Part shown: in pieces, positions 1 to 7,581 of the stretch | How the letters are laid out: every line of letters starts with the position of its first letter | Position numbering within the stretch: the stretch's first letter is position 1 | NCBI GenBank assembly: GCA_964607915.1 | Contig: CAZSMU010000080.1 | Coordinates: 1 to 17,081, forward strand | Direction: 5' to 3' | DNA length: 17,081 nt | DNA from: JADJPL01 sp964607915 | Lineage (GTDB): Bacteria; Bacteroidota; Bacteroidia; Chitinophagales; Saprospiraceae | Translations under genes and position numbers: made by a program | The notes under the pieces: generated by a model | Told to the model about the DNA's origin: nothing | Database searches by the model: none | What the model saw: the letters and a program-made list of their open reading frames with translations, nothing else

Positions 1-81
1 GCCTTCGCGTGGAAAGAAAATGACTCTTTTTTCCCACCTCGCTGACCCCTCGCAATAAGTCTAATAGACTTGTCAAGAAAT

Positions 82-1149
82 ATGGATATGAAAGGAAAGA
101 GTTGGCTCTATGTTCTCATAATGGTGCTGTGCAATACAGGCGTTGCAACGGCACAGGATCCTCGCTTTTCGCAGGTGTATGCGGCACCTCTGCAGGTAAA
201 TCCCGCCCTGAACGGCGTATTTGAAGGAAGGTTCAGGGCTGCGCTCAACTACAGGGTATTGTATCCGGCCTTCCTTACGGAAAGTCCTTTCCGCACGTAT
301 TCCGGTAGTTTTGAAAACCGCTTCCGCATAGTACGCCGCGATTACGTGTCGCTGGGACTACAGGTCATGCAGGACGAGGCGGGGCCGGGGCCTTATAAAA
401 GGGCGATGGCATCCTTCGGGGCTGCCTACCTCAAACAACTCGGGGCCGACCGCCGCAACCGGGCTTCCCAGTACCTGGTGGCCGGGTTTCAAGGGGGCAT
501 GGAACAGCATACCATCGGCGTAAACCAACTTTGGTTTTCAAATCAATACGACAGGGCCTCCAATACGGTGGACTTCAACCAGGCAACAGGGGAAAATATC
601 AGCGGGGATAGGAGTACAATAGTTCCGGATCTCAATATAGGGCTGTTGTGGTACTCGGTCATGGATGAGGGCAAAAGCATTTTTGCAGGCGTAGCCACCC
701 AACATGTATTGGAACCAACCCTCTCTTTTTTGGCCGAATCCGGGTCGAGACTATACCGTAAATATACGGTCCACCTCGGAGGGGAACTGCCGCTCGGCAA
801 ACCGGTGTCCTTGTTGCCGTTGCTGCTGTTGGCCAAACAGGGACCTGCTACCAGCCTTACGCTCGGAGGGAGCCTTCGATATACCAACAAATACTGGAAC
901 GAAATCGCCCTGCGCAGCGGGCTATGGGCTCACTTCTCCAACCGCGGGGAATCATCTGCCCCACCGGCACCGGAATCGCTGGCAGTAGGGGCCATCTTTG
1001 AGACCGGCAGCTGGAACCTGGGCCTGAGTTACGACATTACTACCTCACCTCTGGGAAAGTCGAACTACAACCGAGGGGCATTTGAAGTGTCCCTCGTGTA
1101 TCTGCAGCCTGCCAAAGAGCGCTATAAAGTGCGCTGCCCCAGAATGTAG
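82..1149 (+). CDS. PorP/SprF family type IX secretion outer-membrane protein
   Basis: The protein has about 355 residues. It opens with a lipophilic signal peptide ending ATAQ, followed at once by DPRFSQVYAAPLQVNPAL, the hallmark N-terminus of the PorP/SprF family (consensus QDPxFSQxYxxPLxxNPA). The rest is rich in alternating beta-strand segments, as expected of a 14-strand-type outer-membrane barrel. It ends in a family-like Cys-Pro-Arg tail. Family members work with the type IX secretion system or anchor and export CTD-bearing surface proteins such as gliding adhesins, often beside a PorE-type peptidoglycan-binding protein, which is what follows here. The open frame extends back to a TTG at 70, but ATG 82 or ATG 88 gives a normal signal peptide and I cannot choose firmly between them. 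The partner adhesin, if any, would lie upstream of the window. Family call is strong; the exact substrate is unknown. Confidence 0.88.
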   Translation: MDMKGKSWLYVLIMVLCNTGVATAQDPRFSQVYAAPLQVNPALNGVFEGRFRAALNYRVLYPAFLTESPFRTYSGSFENRFRIVRRDYVSLGLQVMQDEAGPGPYKRAMASFGAAYLKQLGADRRNRASQYLVAGFQGGMEQHTIGVNQLWFSNQYDRASNTVDFNQATGENISGDRSTIVPDLNIGLLWYSVMDEGKSIFAGVATQHVLEPTLSFLAESGSRLYRKYTVHLGGELPLGKPVSLLPLLLLAKQGPATSLTLGGSLRYTNKYWNEIALRSGLWAHFSNRGESSAPPAPESLAVGAIFETGSWNLGLSYDITTSPLGKSNYNRGAFEVSLVYLQPAKERYKVRCPRM

Positions 1150-1246
1150 ATGAAATTCGCTCATAGGGGTGTCGCATAGCCTGCCATTCAGCCTGACATA
1201 TCCCGGGGTTTTCTATATAACCCTTTAAATATTCACAAAATAATTG

Positions 1247-1254
1247 TACTTTTG
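1247..1254 (+). promoter_or_regulatory. Bacteroidota -7 promoter box for the PorE-like gene
   Basis: TACTTTTG matches the Bacteroidota -7 consensus TAnnTTTG exactly. A weak -33-like TTTA lies at 1224-1227, 19 bases upstream (consensus TTTG or TTG). Transcription would start near 1260, leaving an untranslated leader of about 40 bases before ATG 1301. The box lies inside the longest open frame, which is evidence against a start upstream at TTG 1244. Confidence 0.55.
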
Positions 1255-1300
1255 GCTAAGAAGTGCGTTATCCTTTACTTTTACCGACACCAATCCCACT

Positions 1301-3685
1301 ATGAAATTCCGAAAAATTATCCTGCCCCTTGCCATCGCAGTATTCAGCGCCTTTCAGCTCTACGGGCAGACCTATCGCTCATATCTTCGAAAGGCGAATG
1401 ACCAGTTTGAACTAAAAGCCTATAGCCAGGCTATCGAAAGCTATAAGGAAGTCCTCTCCCGAAAAGGCGATGAGATGGAGGCGCTCGAAAAAATAGCCCT
1501 TTGCTACGCCAGCCTGAACAATATGGACGAGGCCGCCGACAACCTGACCAAGCTGGTGCGGCAACGTACGGTGGATGCGCGCGTTTTTCTGCAGTTTGGT
1601 ACCGTGCTGAAAGCCCTTGGGCGCTATGAAGAGGCAAAAAGCTATTTTCTTCTCTATGCGCGCACGGATCCCACTAAAGGGAACCACTTTGCCCAGTCTT
1701 GCGATTTCGCCCTGGCCCAGCGCGCTGTGCAAAGCGACTACGCCGTAGTCGAAGAGCGCGTCAATTCCCTGGCAGCAGATTTCGGGCCGGCTTTTTACCG
1801 GGAACAGGTCGTTTTCTCCTCCTCTCGTACAGCGGTACAACGCACGACCGACAATTGGGATGGGATCTCCCGAAGCCAGTTCTTCATCTCCCGCCTGGGA
1901 GCCGATGGATACCTCCAGCCCGCAGCCATCCTGAAAACTCCTGCCCCGGGTAACGGCGAAGGCCCTGTCTCCTTCAGCGGCGACGGGCGGAAGGTGGCTT
2001 ATACCAAAAATAATTTCGTGGACGGCGTCCGACAAATTCCCGAAAATGACCCCCAACTCAGCATTTTCCTGGCCGATATAAACGAGCAGGGAGAATGGGT
2101 CAATGAGCGCTCTTTCATCCATAACGCAGGCGGCCGCACGGGCTACCCCGGCTTTACCAGCGATGGCTCCGCACTGTTCTTTGCGAGCGACCGCCCGGAC
2201 GGCTTCGGGGGCTACGACCTCTATATCTCCTACTTTGAAGGAGGCGCATGGACAAAGCCGATCAACCTCGGTCCGGTGGTGAACACTCCGGGTAACGAAA
2301 TAAGTCCTTATTTTGACGGTACAAACCTGTATTTCTCCTCCGACTGGCACGCTGGTTTCGGGGGGATGGACATCTTCATGGCGGAATCAGGCGACGGACG
2401 CTGGACGAAAGTGTCCAATGTCGGTATGCCCATCAACTCAAGCAGGGATGATTACGGATTTATCTTCGACAACTTCAGAAACTACGGTCTTTTCGTGTCT
2501 AACCGCCCGGGAGGGAGAGGAAAAGAGGACTTGTACCATATCCACAAGGGCGGAGAGACGACTATGATGCTCCGAATCGTCAACGCCACCGACCGGATGC
2601 CCGTACAGGGGGCAACCGTGGATTTGTCGGATTGCGCTGGACAGCGGAAGATCCTGATTTCCGATAGTCAGGGGCAATGCCCTCTGCCGGTAGGGACCAG
2701 CTTAAGCTGCTCGGTAGTCGTCACCATGCCGGGCTTCCAGGAGGCCCGGGTTCCCATCTCTGCCAGTAGTGCCGCAGCCGGCCGCGATATAGAGGTCGCG
2801 TTGATCCGTACGACTGCAGCAGGAGCGGGCGCTGTCTATCAGGGGCTGGTCCTCAACCGGGCGACGAATACCCCGTTGTCAGGGGTGGAGGTGTATGCCA
2901 GGAACGTGGCCCAGGGCACCATCCTCCAGGCGGTGACCGACTTCGGGGGGAAATATTCCCTGACCCTGAGCCCCAATACTACTTACTCGATTACCTATGC
3001 TGCCCGGGGCTATCAGGAATATACGAAAACCGTAAATACCTTCACCGGGCAGGATAGAAACCTGCTCGGCACCGCGTATTTAATCAGTACCGGTGCTAGT
3101 AGCAGCACCCTCTCCACCCCCGAGACGGGGAATATACCTCAGACGATGGCCGGTTTTTCCGTACAGGTCGCCTCTATGTCCATGATCCCGGAGATGCCCA
3201 AGTATGCTCCCTTGAAGGCTGTGGGCAACGTGTATTCCGTTCTGGACAAGGGGGCATACAAGGTGCGGGTGGGCCCATTCAAAACAAGGGAAGAAGCTGC
3301 GGCTAAAGTTCCTCAGGTGAAGCGATACGGCTATTCCGGGGCGTTTGTCGTGGCGGAAGGCGGTGCTCCGGTCACATCTAATTCGGTGCCAGGAACTACA
3401 CCCAACACGACGGTAGGGACCAGGCCCATAGAACCCCAAACTTCGGATGGGCAGATTATGATTCAACTGGGGGCCTACTCGAATGTGAAGTACTTCGATT
3501 CCGCAAGGGCCAACTTGATAGGCCCAGTCGTGGACCGGGTCAGAGGTAATTTGACCATTAAACTTATCACTGGCTTCTTCTCACTGGACGAAGCAAGAAG
3601 AAGCCTGCCTACTGCGAGGCAGGCAGGCTTCAAAGATGCGTTTATCGTACAGGAGCGCAATGGCGCCCTGGTCAAAATACTTTAA
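1301..3685 (+). CDS. PorE-like TPR/PD40 protein ending in two SPOR domains
   Basis: This is a predicted secreted protein of 794 residues. In order it shows: a signal peptide (1-22, ending LYGQ); TPR-like helices (about 25-145, with repeated A-x-x-x-Y-x-x-A patterns); a PD40/WD40-like propeller (about 155-420, with FTSDGSALFFASDRPDGFGG and similar blades); an Ig-like stretch (about 430-510); a carboxypeptidase-regulatory-like domain (513-592); and two SPOR-like domains (618-685, with YKVRVGPFKTREEA, and 719-787, with MIQLGAY). TPR, propeller and CRD in that order are typical of PorE, a periplasmic type IX secretion component that ties an outer-membrane PorP partner to peptidoglycan through an OmpA-like domain. 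No OmpA-like domain is visible; the SPOR pair, known to bind denuded glycan strands, may replace it. ATG 1301 is chosen because an upstream TTG frame runs through the promoter. A long palindrome lies within the second SPOR domain. Confidence 0.85.
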   Translation: MKFRKIILPLAIAVFSAFQLYGQTYRSYLRKANDQFELKAYSQAIESYKEVLSRKGDEMEALEKIALCYASLNNMDEAADNLTKLVRQRTVDARVFLQFGTVLKALGRYEEAKSYFLLYARTDPTKGNHFAQSCDFALAQRAVQSDYAVVEERVNSLAADFGPAFYREQVVFSSSRTAVQRTTDNWDGISRSQFFISRLGADGYLQPAAILKTPAPGNGEGPVSFSGDGRKVAYTKNNFVDGVRQIPENDPQLSIFLADINEQGEWVNERSFIHNAGGRTGYPGFTSDGSALFFASDRPDGFGGYDLYISYFEGGAWTKPINLGPVVNTPGNEISPYFDGTNLYFSSDWHAGFGGMDIFMAESGDGRWTKVSNVGMPINSSRDDYGFIFDNFRNYGLFVSNRPGGRGKEDLYHIHKGGETTMMLRIVNATDRMPVQGATVDLSDCAGQRKILISDSQGQCPLPVGTSLSCSVVVTMPGFQEARVPISASSAAAGRDIEVALIRTTAAGAGAVYQGLVLNRATNTPLSGVEVYARNVAQGTILQAVTDFGGKYSLTLSPNTTYSITYAARGYQEYTKTVNTFTGQDRNLLGTAYLISTGASSSTLSTPETGNIPQTMAGFSVQVASMSMIPEMPKYAPLKAVGNVYSVLDKGAYKVRVGPFKTREEAAAKVPQVKRYGYSGAFVVAEGGAPVTSNSVPGTTPNTTVGTRPIEPQTSDGQIMIQLGAYSNVKYFDSARANLIGPVVDRVRGNLTIKLITGFFSLDEARRSLPTARQAGFKDAFIVQERNGALVKIL
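3600..3631. repeat. Palindrome with 11-bp perfect arms inside a coding region
   Basis: GAAGCCTGCCT (3600-3610) is the exact reverse complement of AGGCAGGCTTC (3621-3631), with a 10-base loop. A second pairing register exists because the right side repeats AGGC (AGGCAGGC from 3617 can pair with GCCTGCCT at 3603-3610). It codes for residues 767-777 of the PorE-like protein, in the second SPOR domain. The sequence resembles GCCTGCC...GGCAGGC palindromes that I recall as scattered repeats in Bacteroidota genomes; that resemblance was not checked against any database. Confidence 0.7.
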
Positions 3686-3690
3686 CGGCG

Positions 3691-5142
3691 CTATTTGGAC
3701 GAAACGGGCACCGGCCCCAGGATCTGCTCTTTGGTAAGGTAGTTGATCTTACCTGGCTTCATCGCTTTGATGCCAGCTTCTATTTTTGACAGATCCCCCA
3801 CGACGACGAGTACCATGTTGCGGGGGTCAACGTAGGTTTTTGCCACGCGCTCTACGTCGGCTTCGCTCACTTTCAAAACGTTTCCAATGTATTGGTTGAG
3901 CGAGTTTTCGGGGAGCTTGTAGGAATAGACATCGGAGACCTCCTGGGCTATGGCCTCAATAGACTCGAAGTTGGAGGGGTAGCCGAGGGCCAGGTAGTTG
4001 CGGGCTTTGTCCAGCTCTTCGGGTTTGATATCTTTTATCGCATTGAATTCTTTGAAAAACTCGCCGATGGCCTTATCGGTAGCGTCGGTCTGTACGGAGG
4101 AAGAGGCCAGGAAGAGACCTTTTCCACGGAGCATCGCGAACGCTGACCCGGCTCCGTAGGCATACCCGTGTACTTCTCGGATATTGGTGTTGAGGCGGGA
4201 GGTGAACGATGCCCCCAGGATGGTGTTCATGACTTCTATGGGGAAATAGTCTGGCGTATTGCGCGCGACGCCGGGATGGCCGAATCGGAGTTCCGATTGC
4301 GCTGCCCCGGGCTTGTCAATGAGATAAACTTGCACCCCTTTGGGCTTCGGGGCATCCGGAATAGCTTTGGATTGCAAGGCTCCGCTTTTCCAATCTTTCA
4401 AGAGCATGCCCAGTTCTGCTTCGGCTTGCGCCCTGGAGATAGCGCCTGCGATGACGAGGTATCCGTTGTTGGGATGGACATGCGTTTTGTGGAATTGGAT
4501 CAAGTCCTCGGGGCGCATTGCTCTCAGGGAGGCTTCCGTTCCTCCGGCGGGAGTGGAGTAGGGATGTCCCGCACCATAGACGAGCTGATTAAACGCAGTG
4601 GAGGCGATGATGCGCGCCTCGTCATGGGCCTGCGCGATGCGTACGATGCCTTCTGTGCGTTTCCGATCCAGTTCCTTCTCGTCAAAAGTGGGGTTCAGAA
4701 GGATATCGCCCAGCAAGGGCAGGGCTTGCCGCAGTTTGGATACGGGCGAAAAGAGGGAGACGTTCAAGTTCTCCCGGCCCGCCCCTGCACCGAGTTGGAT
4801 ACCCAGGAAACTGATTTCATCCGCTAACTCCAGTGCGGAGCGCGCGCCAGCGCCCTCATCCATCAAATCTGCCGTCATAGCGGCTACACCGGGCTTATCG
4901 GCAGGGTCGTGAATGCTTCCCCCATTGAAGGAGAAAATCATCTGCACGATGGGAAGATCTTGTTTTTCAATTAGATAGACAGGGAGGCCATTGGCCAGGG
5001 TGAAGGTCTGGACGCCGGGGATCTGGAGCGACCGCAATTCCCCGGGCTTGGGGTAGGTCGAGCGATCGGGCGTTTGTGCCACAGAGGGCAATGCCAGGAA
5101 AGACATGAACAAAAGAGAACAAAACAATATACTATTTTTCAT
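3691..5142 (-). CDS. M16 family metallopeptidase, non-catalytic partner subunit
   Basis: The protein has 483 residues, with a signal peptide (about 1-23, ending SVAQ) and the two-lobed M16B layout of peptidases such as mitochondrial processing peptidase. The zinc motif is lost. Where the neighbouring paralogue has H, E and H, this protein has A88, A91 and D92 in GVAAMTADLMDEG. It keeps the second-lobe region with TSRLNTNIREVHGYAYG, which helps hold substrate in M16 partners. It therefore probably forms a heterodimer with the catalytic subunit encoded 37 bases upstream on the same strand. Start 5142 (MKNSILF) gives the signal peptide; the open frame continues to 5283 only by overlapping the end of the upstream gene. 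It is the last gene of the operon, and its stop lies 5 bases from the stop of the convergent PorE-like gene. Cellular site is probably periplasm or outer membrane. Substrate is unknown. Confidence 0.88.
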   Translation of the reverse strand: MKNSILFCSLLFMSFLALPSVAQTPDRSTYPKPGELRSLQIPGVQTFTLANGLPVYLIEKQDLPIVQMIFSFNGGSIHDPADKPGVAAMTADLMDEGAGARSALELADEISFLGIQLGAGAGRENLNVSLFSPVSKLRQALPLLGDILLNPTFDEKELDRKRTEGIVRIAQAHDEARIIASTAFNQLVYGAGHPYSTPAGGTEASLRAMRPEDLIQFHKTHVHPNNGYLVIAGAISRAQAEAELGMLLKDWKSGALQSKAIPDAPKPKGVQVYLIDKPGAAQSELRFGHPGVARNTPDYFPIEVMNTILGASFTSRLNTNIREVHGYAYGAGSAFAMLRGKGLFLASSSVQTDATDKAIGEFFKEFNAIKDIKPEELDKARNYLALGYPSNFESIEAIAQEVSDVYSYKLPENSLNQYIGNVLKVSEADVERVAKTYVDPRNMVLVVVGDLSKIEAGIKAMKPGKINYLTKEQILGPVPVSSK

Positions 5143-5179
5143 AATTCCGTTCGATTTAAAGTAAAGAATACGCAGGTGC

Positions 5180-6550
5180 TTACTCTGGGCGGGTAGCGGC
5201 CAGTTGGGTCTGTCCGGTAGGCACAACGCTGAGGACAAGCCGCTTCTCTTTGTGGAGAAAATGGCGGGCAGCCGTGCGGACATCGCCGGGGGAGAGGGCT
5301 TTGTAGCGGTTCAGGTCTTCGTTGGCCCAGTCGGGGTTGCCGGTCAGGTAGAAGTAGTTTTGAAGCGCTTCGGCTTTGCCGAGCAGGGACTGCGATTCGC
5401 TCAGGAACGAAGACTCTTTCTGATTGATGACGCGCTGTAATTCGCGGTCGGAAGGCGGGGTTTGCTGCAGGGCGGCAATTTCTTCGTCCACTATCCGCTG
5501 AATCTCGTCGAGGGTGTGGCCCGGGCGGGCGGTAACCGTGACCATGAACATAGACCCCAGGGCAGAAGAGCTCTGGAAGGCGCTCACGTTTTGGGCGATG
5601 CCCAGCTCATAGACCAGTTTTTGATACAGCCGGGAAGTCTTCCCCCCGGAAAGGACGCTGGCCACGACATCCAGTTCAGCATCTCCGGGCGCGTAGATGG
5701 CCGGGGTGGGATAGACCAGATAGAGCCGGGGAAGTTGCACTTTATCTTCCATGGTGAGGTATTTGGAGGAGGCCAACTCGAAATTCATCGTATTGGGCCG
5801 TAGGACGGGCGCGCCGGCTGGAATTTCGGAAAACCAATACGTTGCCCGCTCCAGAGCTTGTTTGGGATCTATGTCGCCGGCGATGGTCAGGACCGCATTG
5901 TTGGGGGCATAGTACTTTTTGAAAAACTCGGACACATCTTCTACAGAGGCTGCGCTCAGATCGTCCATGTAGCCTATGGTTGGCCAGTGATAAGGATGGT
6001 TTTCCGGATATAGATTTTCAACGATGGTCTGATAGGCCAGGCCGTAGGGTCGGTTCTCATAGCTTTGGCGGCGTTCGTTTTTCACCACATCTCGTTGTCC
6101 GTCGAGTTTGCTCTGCGACATCGCGTTGAGTAGATACCCCATGCGGTCAGACTCCAGGAACAGGGCTACATCCAGGGCATTGGAGGGGAGCGTTTCGTAA
6201 TAGTTGGTTCGGTCGGTCGTCGTAGAGCCATTGTTGCTGCCGCCGACGCTTTCCAGCAGGTTGTCGAAATCGCCCTCTTTGACATTTCCGGAGCCTTCGA
6301 ACATGATGTGCTCGAACAGATGGGCGAAACCGGTGCGCCCAGGTTTTTCGTAGCCCGATCCCACGTGGTACCAGACATCCACCGCAATCATGGGCGTTGT
6401 ATGGTCTTCGTGCAGGAGAATCGTCAATCCGTTGGGCAACTTGTGCACTTCGTGCTTCAGCGTCAGCTGACCCTGCGCAAAGGTATGGGCTGCAATGCCC
6501 CATAGCCCGGTTATCCAGAGCAATCTTTTCAATACATTATTCATAATCAT
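5180..6550 (-). CDS. M16 family zinc metallopeptidase, catalytic subunit
   Basis: This exported protein of 456 residues has a signal peptide (about 1-26, ending TFAQ). The inverted zinc motif HLFEH is present: H77 and H81 are ligands and E80 the general base. E159 in VVKNERRQ, 78 residues after the last His, fits the third zinc ligand. The following Asn/Thr-rich stretch NNGSTTTDRTNYYETLP and the second-lobe SRLYQKLVYELG are typical of M16B. It is expected to cleave peptides in the periplasm together with the inactive subunit encoded just downstream. A second ATG two codons in (6544) is an equally possible start. It lies 44 bases after the PLP enzyme gene on the same strand, so an operon is likely. 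Family and activity class are firm; substrate is not known. Confidence 0.93.
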   Translation of the reverse strand: MIMNNVLKRLLWITGLWGIAAHTFAQGQLTLKHEVHKLPNGLTILLHEDHTTPMIAVDVWYHVGSGYEKPGRTGFAHLFEHIMFEGSGNVKEGDFDNLLESVGGSNNGSTTTDRTNYYETLPSNALDVALFLESDRMGYLLNAMSQSKLDGQRDVVKNERRQSYENRPYGLAYQTIVENLYPENHPYHWPTIGYMDDLSAASVEDVSEFFKKYYAPNNAVLTIAGDIDPKQALERATYWFSEIPAGAPVLRPNTMNFELASSKYLTMEDKVQLPRLYLVYPTPAIYAPGDAELDVVASVLSGGKTSRLYQKLVYELGIAQNVSAFQSSSALGSMFMVTVTARPGHTLDEIQRIVDEEIAALQQTPPSDRELQRVINQKESSFLSESQSLLGKAEALQNYFYLTGNPDWANEDLNRYKALSPGDVRTAARHFLHKEKRLVLSVVPTGQTQLAATRPE

Positions 6551-6594
6551 TTGGTTTTTAATGTAATATTTTTAATAAGGAAGGGAGGAAGGAT

Positions 6595-7572
6595 TTACAA
6601 AAACCCTTTTTCCCTCATCCAGTCGTCGTTGTAGATTTTCCCCACATAGCGCGAGCCGTGGTCATGGATGGGGATGACCACTACATCCCCCGCGCTGAGT
6701 TGGTCCTGCAGTTGGAGTAAACCAGCTACTGCGGAGCCGGCAGAGTAGCCGAGCAGCAAGCCTTCTTCCCGGGCCAGGCGGCGCGCCATCAGCGCACCCT
6801 CTTTATCGCCTACCTTTTCAAAATGGTCAATGATGTCGAAATCAATGTTGGCCGGAATGATGTCTTCGCCTATACCTTCCGTGATATAGGGATACACCTC
6901 TGAGAGGTCGAACTGGCGGGTCTCGTGGAATTTTTTCAAGGCAGATCCGTAGGTGTCGATGCCCCAAACCTGGATGTCGGGGTTCTGGGACTTCAGGTAT
7001 CGCCCCGTCCCGGATATCGTACCCCCTGTTCCGACTCCGGCCACGAGGTGGGTGATTTTTCCGTCTGTCTGACGCCATATTTCGGGGCCGGTCGTTTCAA
7101 AATGGGCCTGCCGGTTCGAAAGATTGTCGTATTGGTTACACCAGTAGCTGTTGGGGATTTCCTGGCTCAACTGTTTTGCCACGGAGTAGTAGGAGCGGGG
7201 ATCCTCGGCGGCGACATTGGTCGGGCAGACGATAACTTCAGCACCCACTGCTCTGAGGACGTCCATTTTTTCCTTCGATTGCTTGTCTGTAGTGGTGAAG
7301 ATACAGCTGTAGCCCTTGACGGCTGCTGCGAGGGCGAGTCCCATACCCGTATTGCCGGAGGTACATTCGATGATGGTTCCTCCCGGCGTCAGCTTGCCTG
7401 CCGCTTCGGCGTCTTCTACCATTTTAAGGGCCATGCGGTCTTTAATGGATTGCCCGGGGTTGAACGTTTCCATCTTGATGAGTACGGTGGCGGGCAATTC
7501 GGCGGCGATCCGGTTCAGGCGCACCAGAGGGGTATTGCCAATGGTACCCAGGATATTTTCATAATATTCCAT
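6595..7572 (-). CDS. PLP-dependent cysteine synthase / cystathionine beta-synthase family enzyme
   Basis: This fold-type II PLP enzyme has 325 residues. The Schiff-base lysine is K44 in SIKDRMA, the phosphate/substrate loop is SGNTGMG (72-78), and the PLP-phosphate-binding loop is GVGTGGTISGTG (178-189). Family chemistry is beta-replacement on serine or O-acetylserine, giving cysteine or cystathionine. The stretch EGIGEDIIP and the C-terminal HDHGSRYVGKIYNDDWM look more like catalytic cores of cystathionine beta-synthase than like CysK or CysM, and no regulatory CBS (Bateman) pair follows. I therefore leave the gene symbol open. The protein appears cytoplasmic, with no signal peptide. It starts 9 bases after the LysM gene and precedes two M16 genes, so it appears to be the second gene of an operon. 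No obvious functional link to the exported neighbours is visible. Confidence 0.9.
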   Translation of the reverse strand: MEYYENILGTIGNTPLVRLNRIAAELPATVLIKMETFNPGQSIKDRMALKMVEDAEAAGKLTPGGTIIECTSGNTGMGLALAAAVKGYSCIFTTTDKQSKEKMDVLRAVGAEVIVCPTNVAAEDPRSYYSVAKQLSQEIPNSYWCNQYDNLSNRQAHFETTGPEIWRQTDGKITHLVAGVGTGGTISGTGRYLKSQNPDIQVWGIDTYGSALKKFHETRQFDLSEVYPYITEGIGEDIIPANIDFDIIDHFEKVGDKEGALMARRLAREEGLLLGYSAGSAVAGLLQLQDQLSAGDVVVIPIHDHGSRYVGKIYNDDWMREKGFL

Positions 7573-7581
7573 GCTCGATAT

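Noticed and set aside
1412..2350. Open frame of 312 residues on - within the PorE-like gene
   Set aside because: Antisense shadow; the + strand shows continuous TPR and PD40 motifs.
5143..5283. N-terminal extension of the second M16 open frame by 47 residues
   Set aside because: It overlaps the end of the upstream M16 gene and would bury the signal peptide that starts at 5142.
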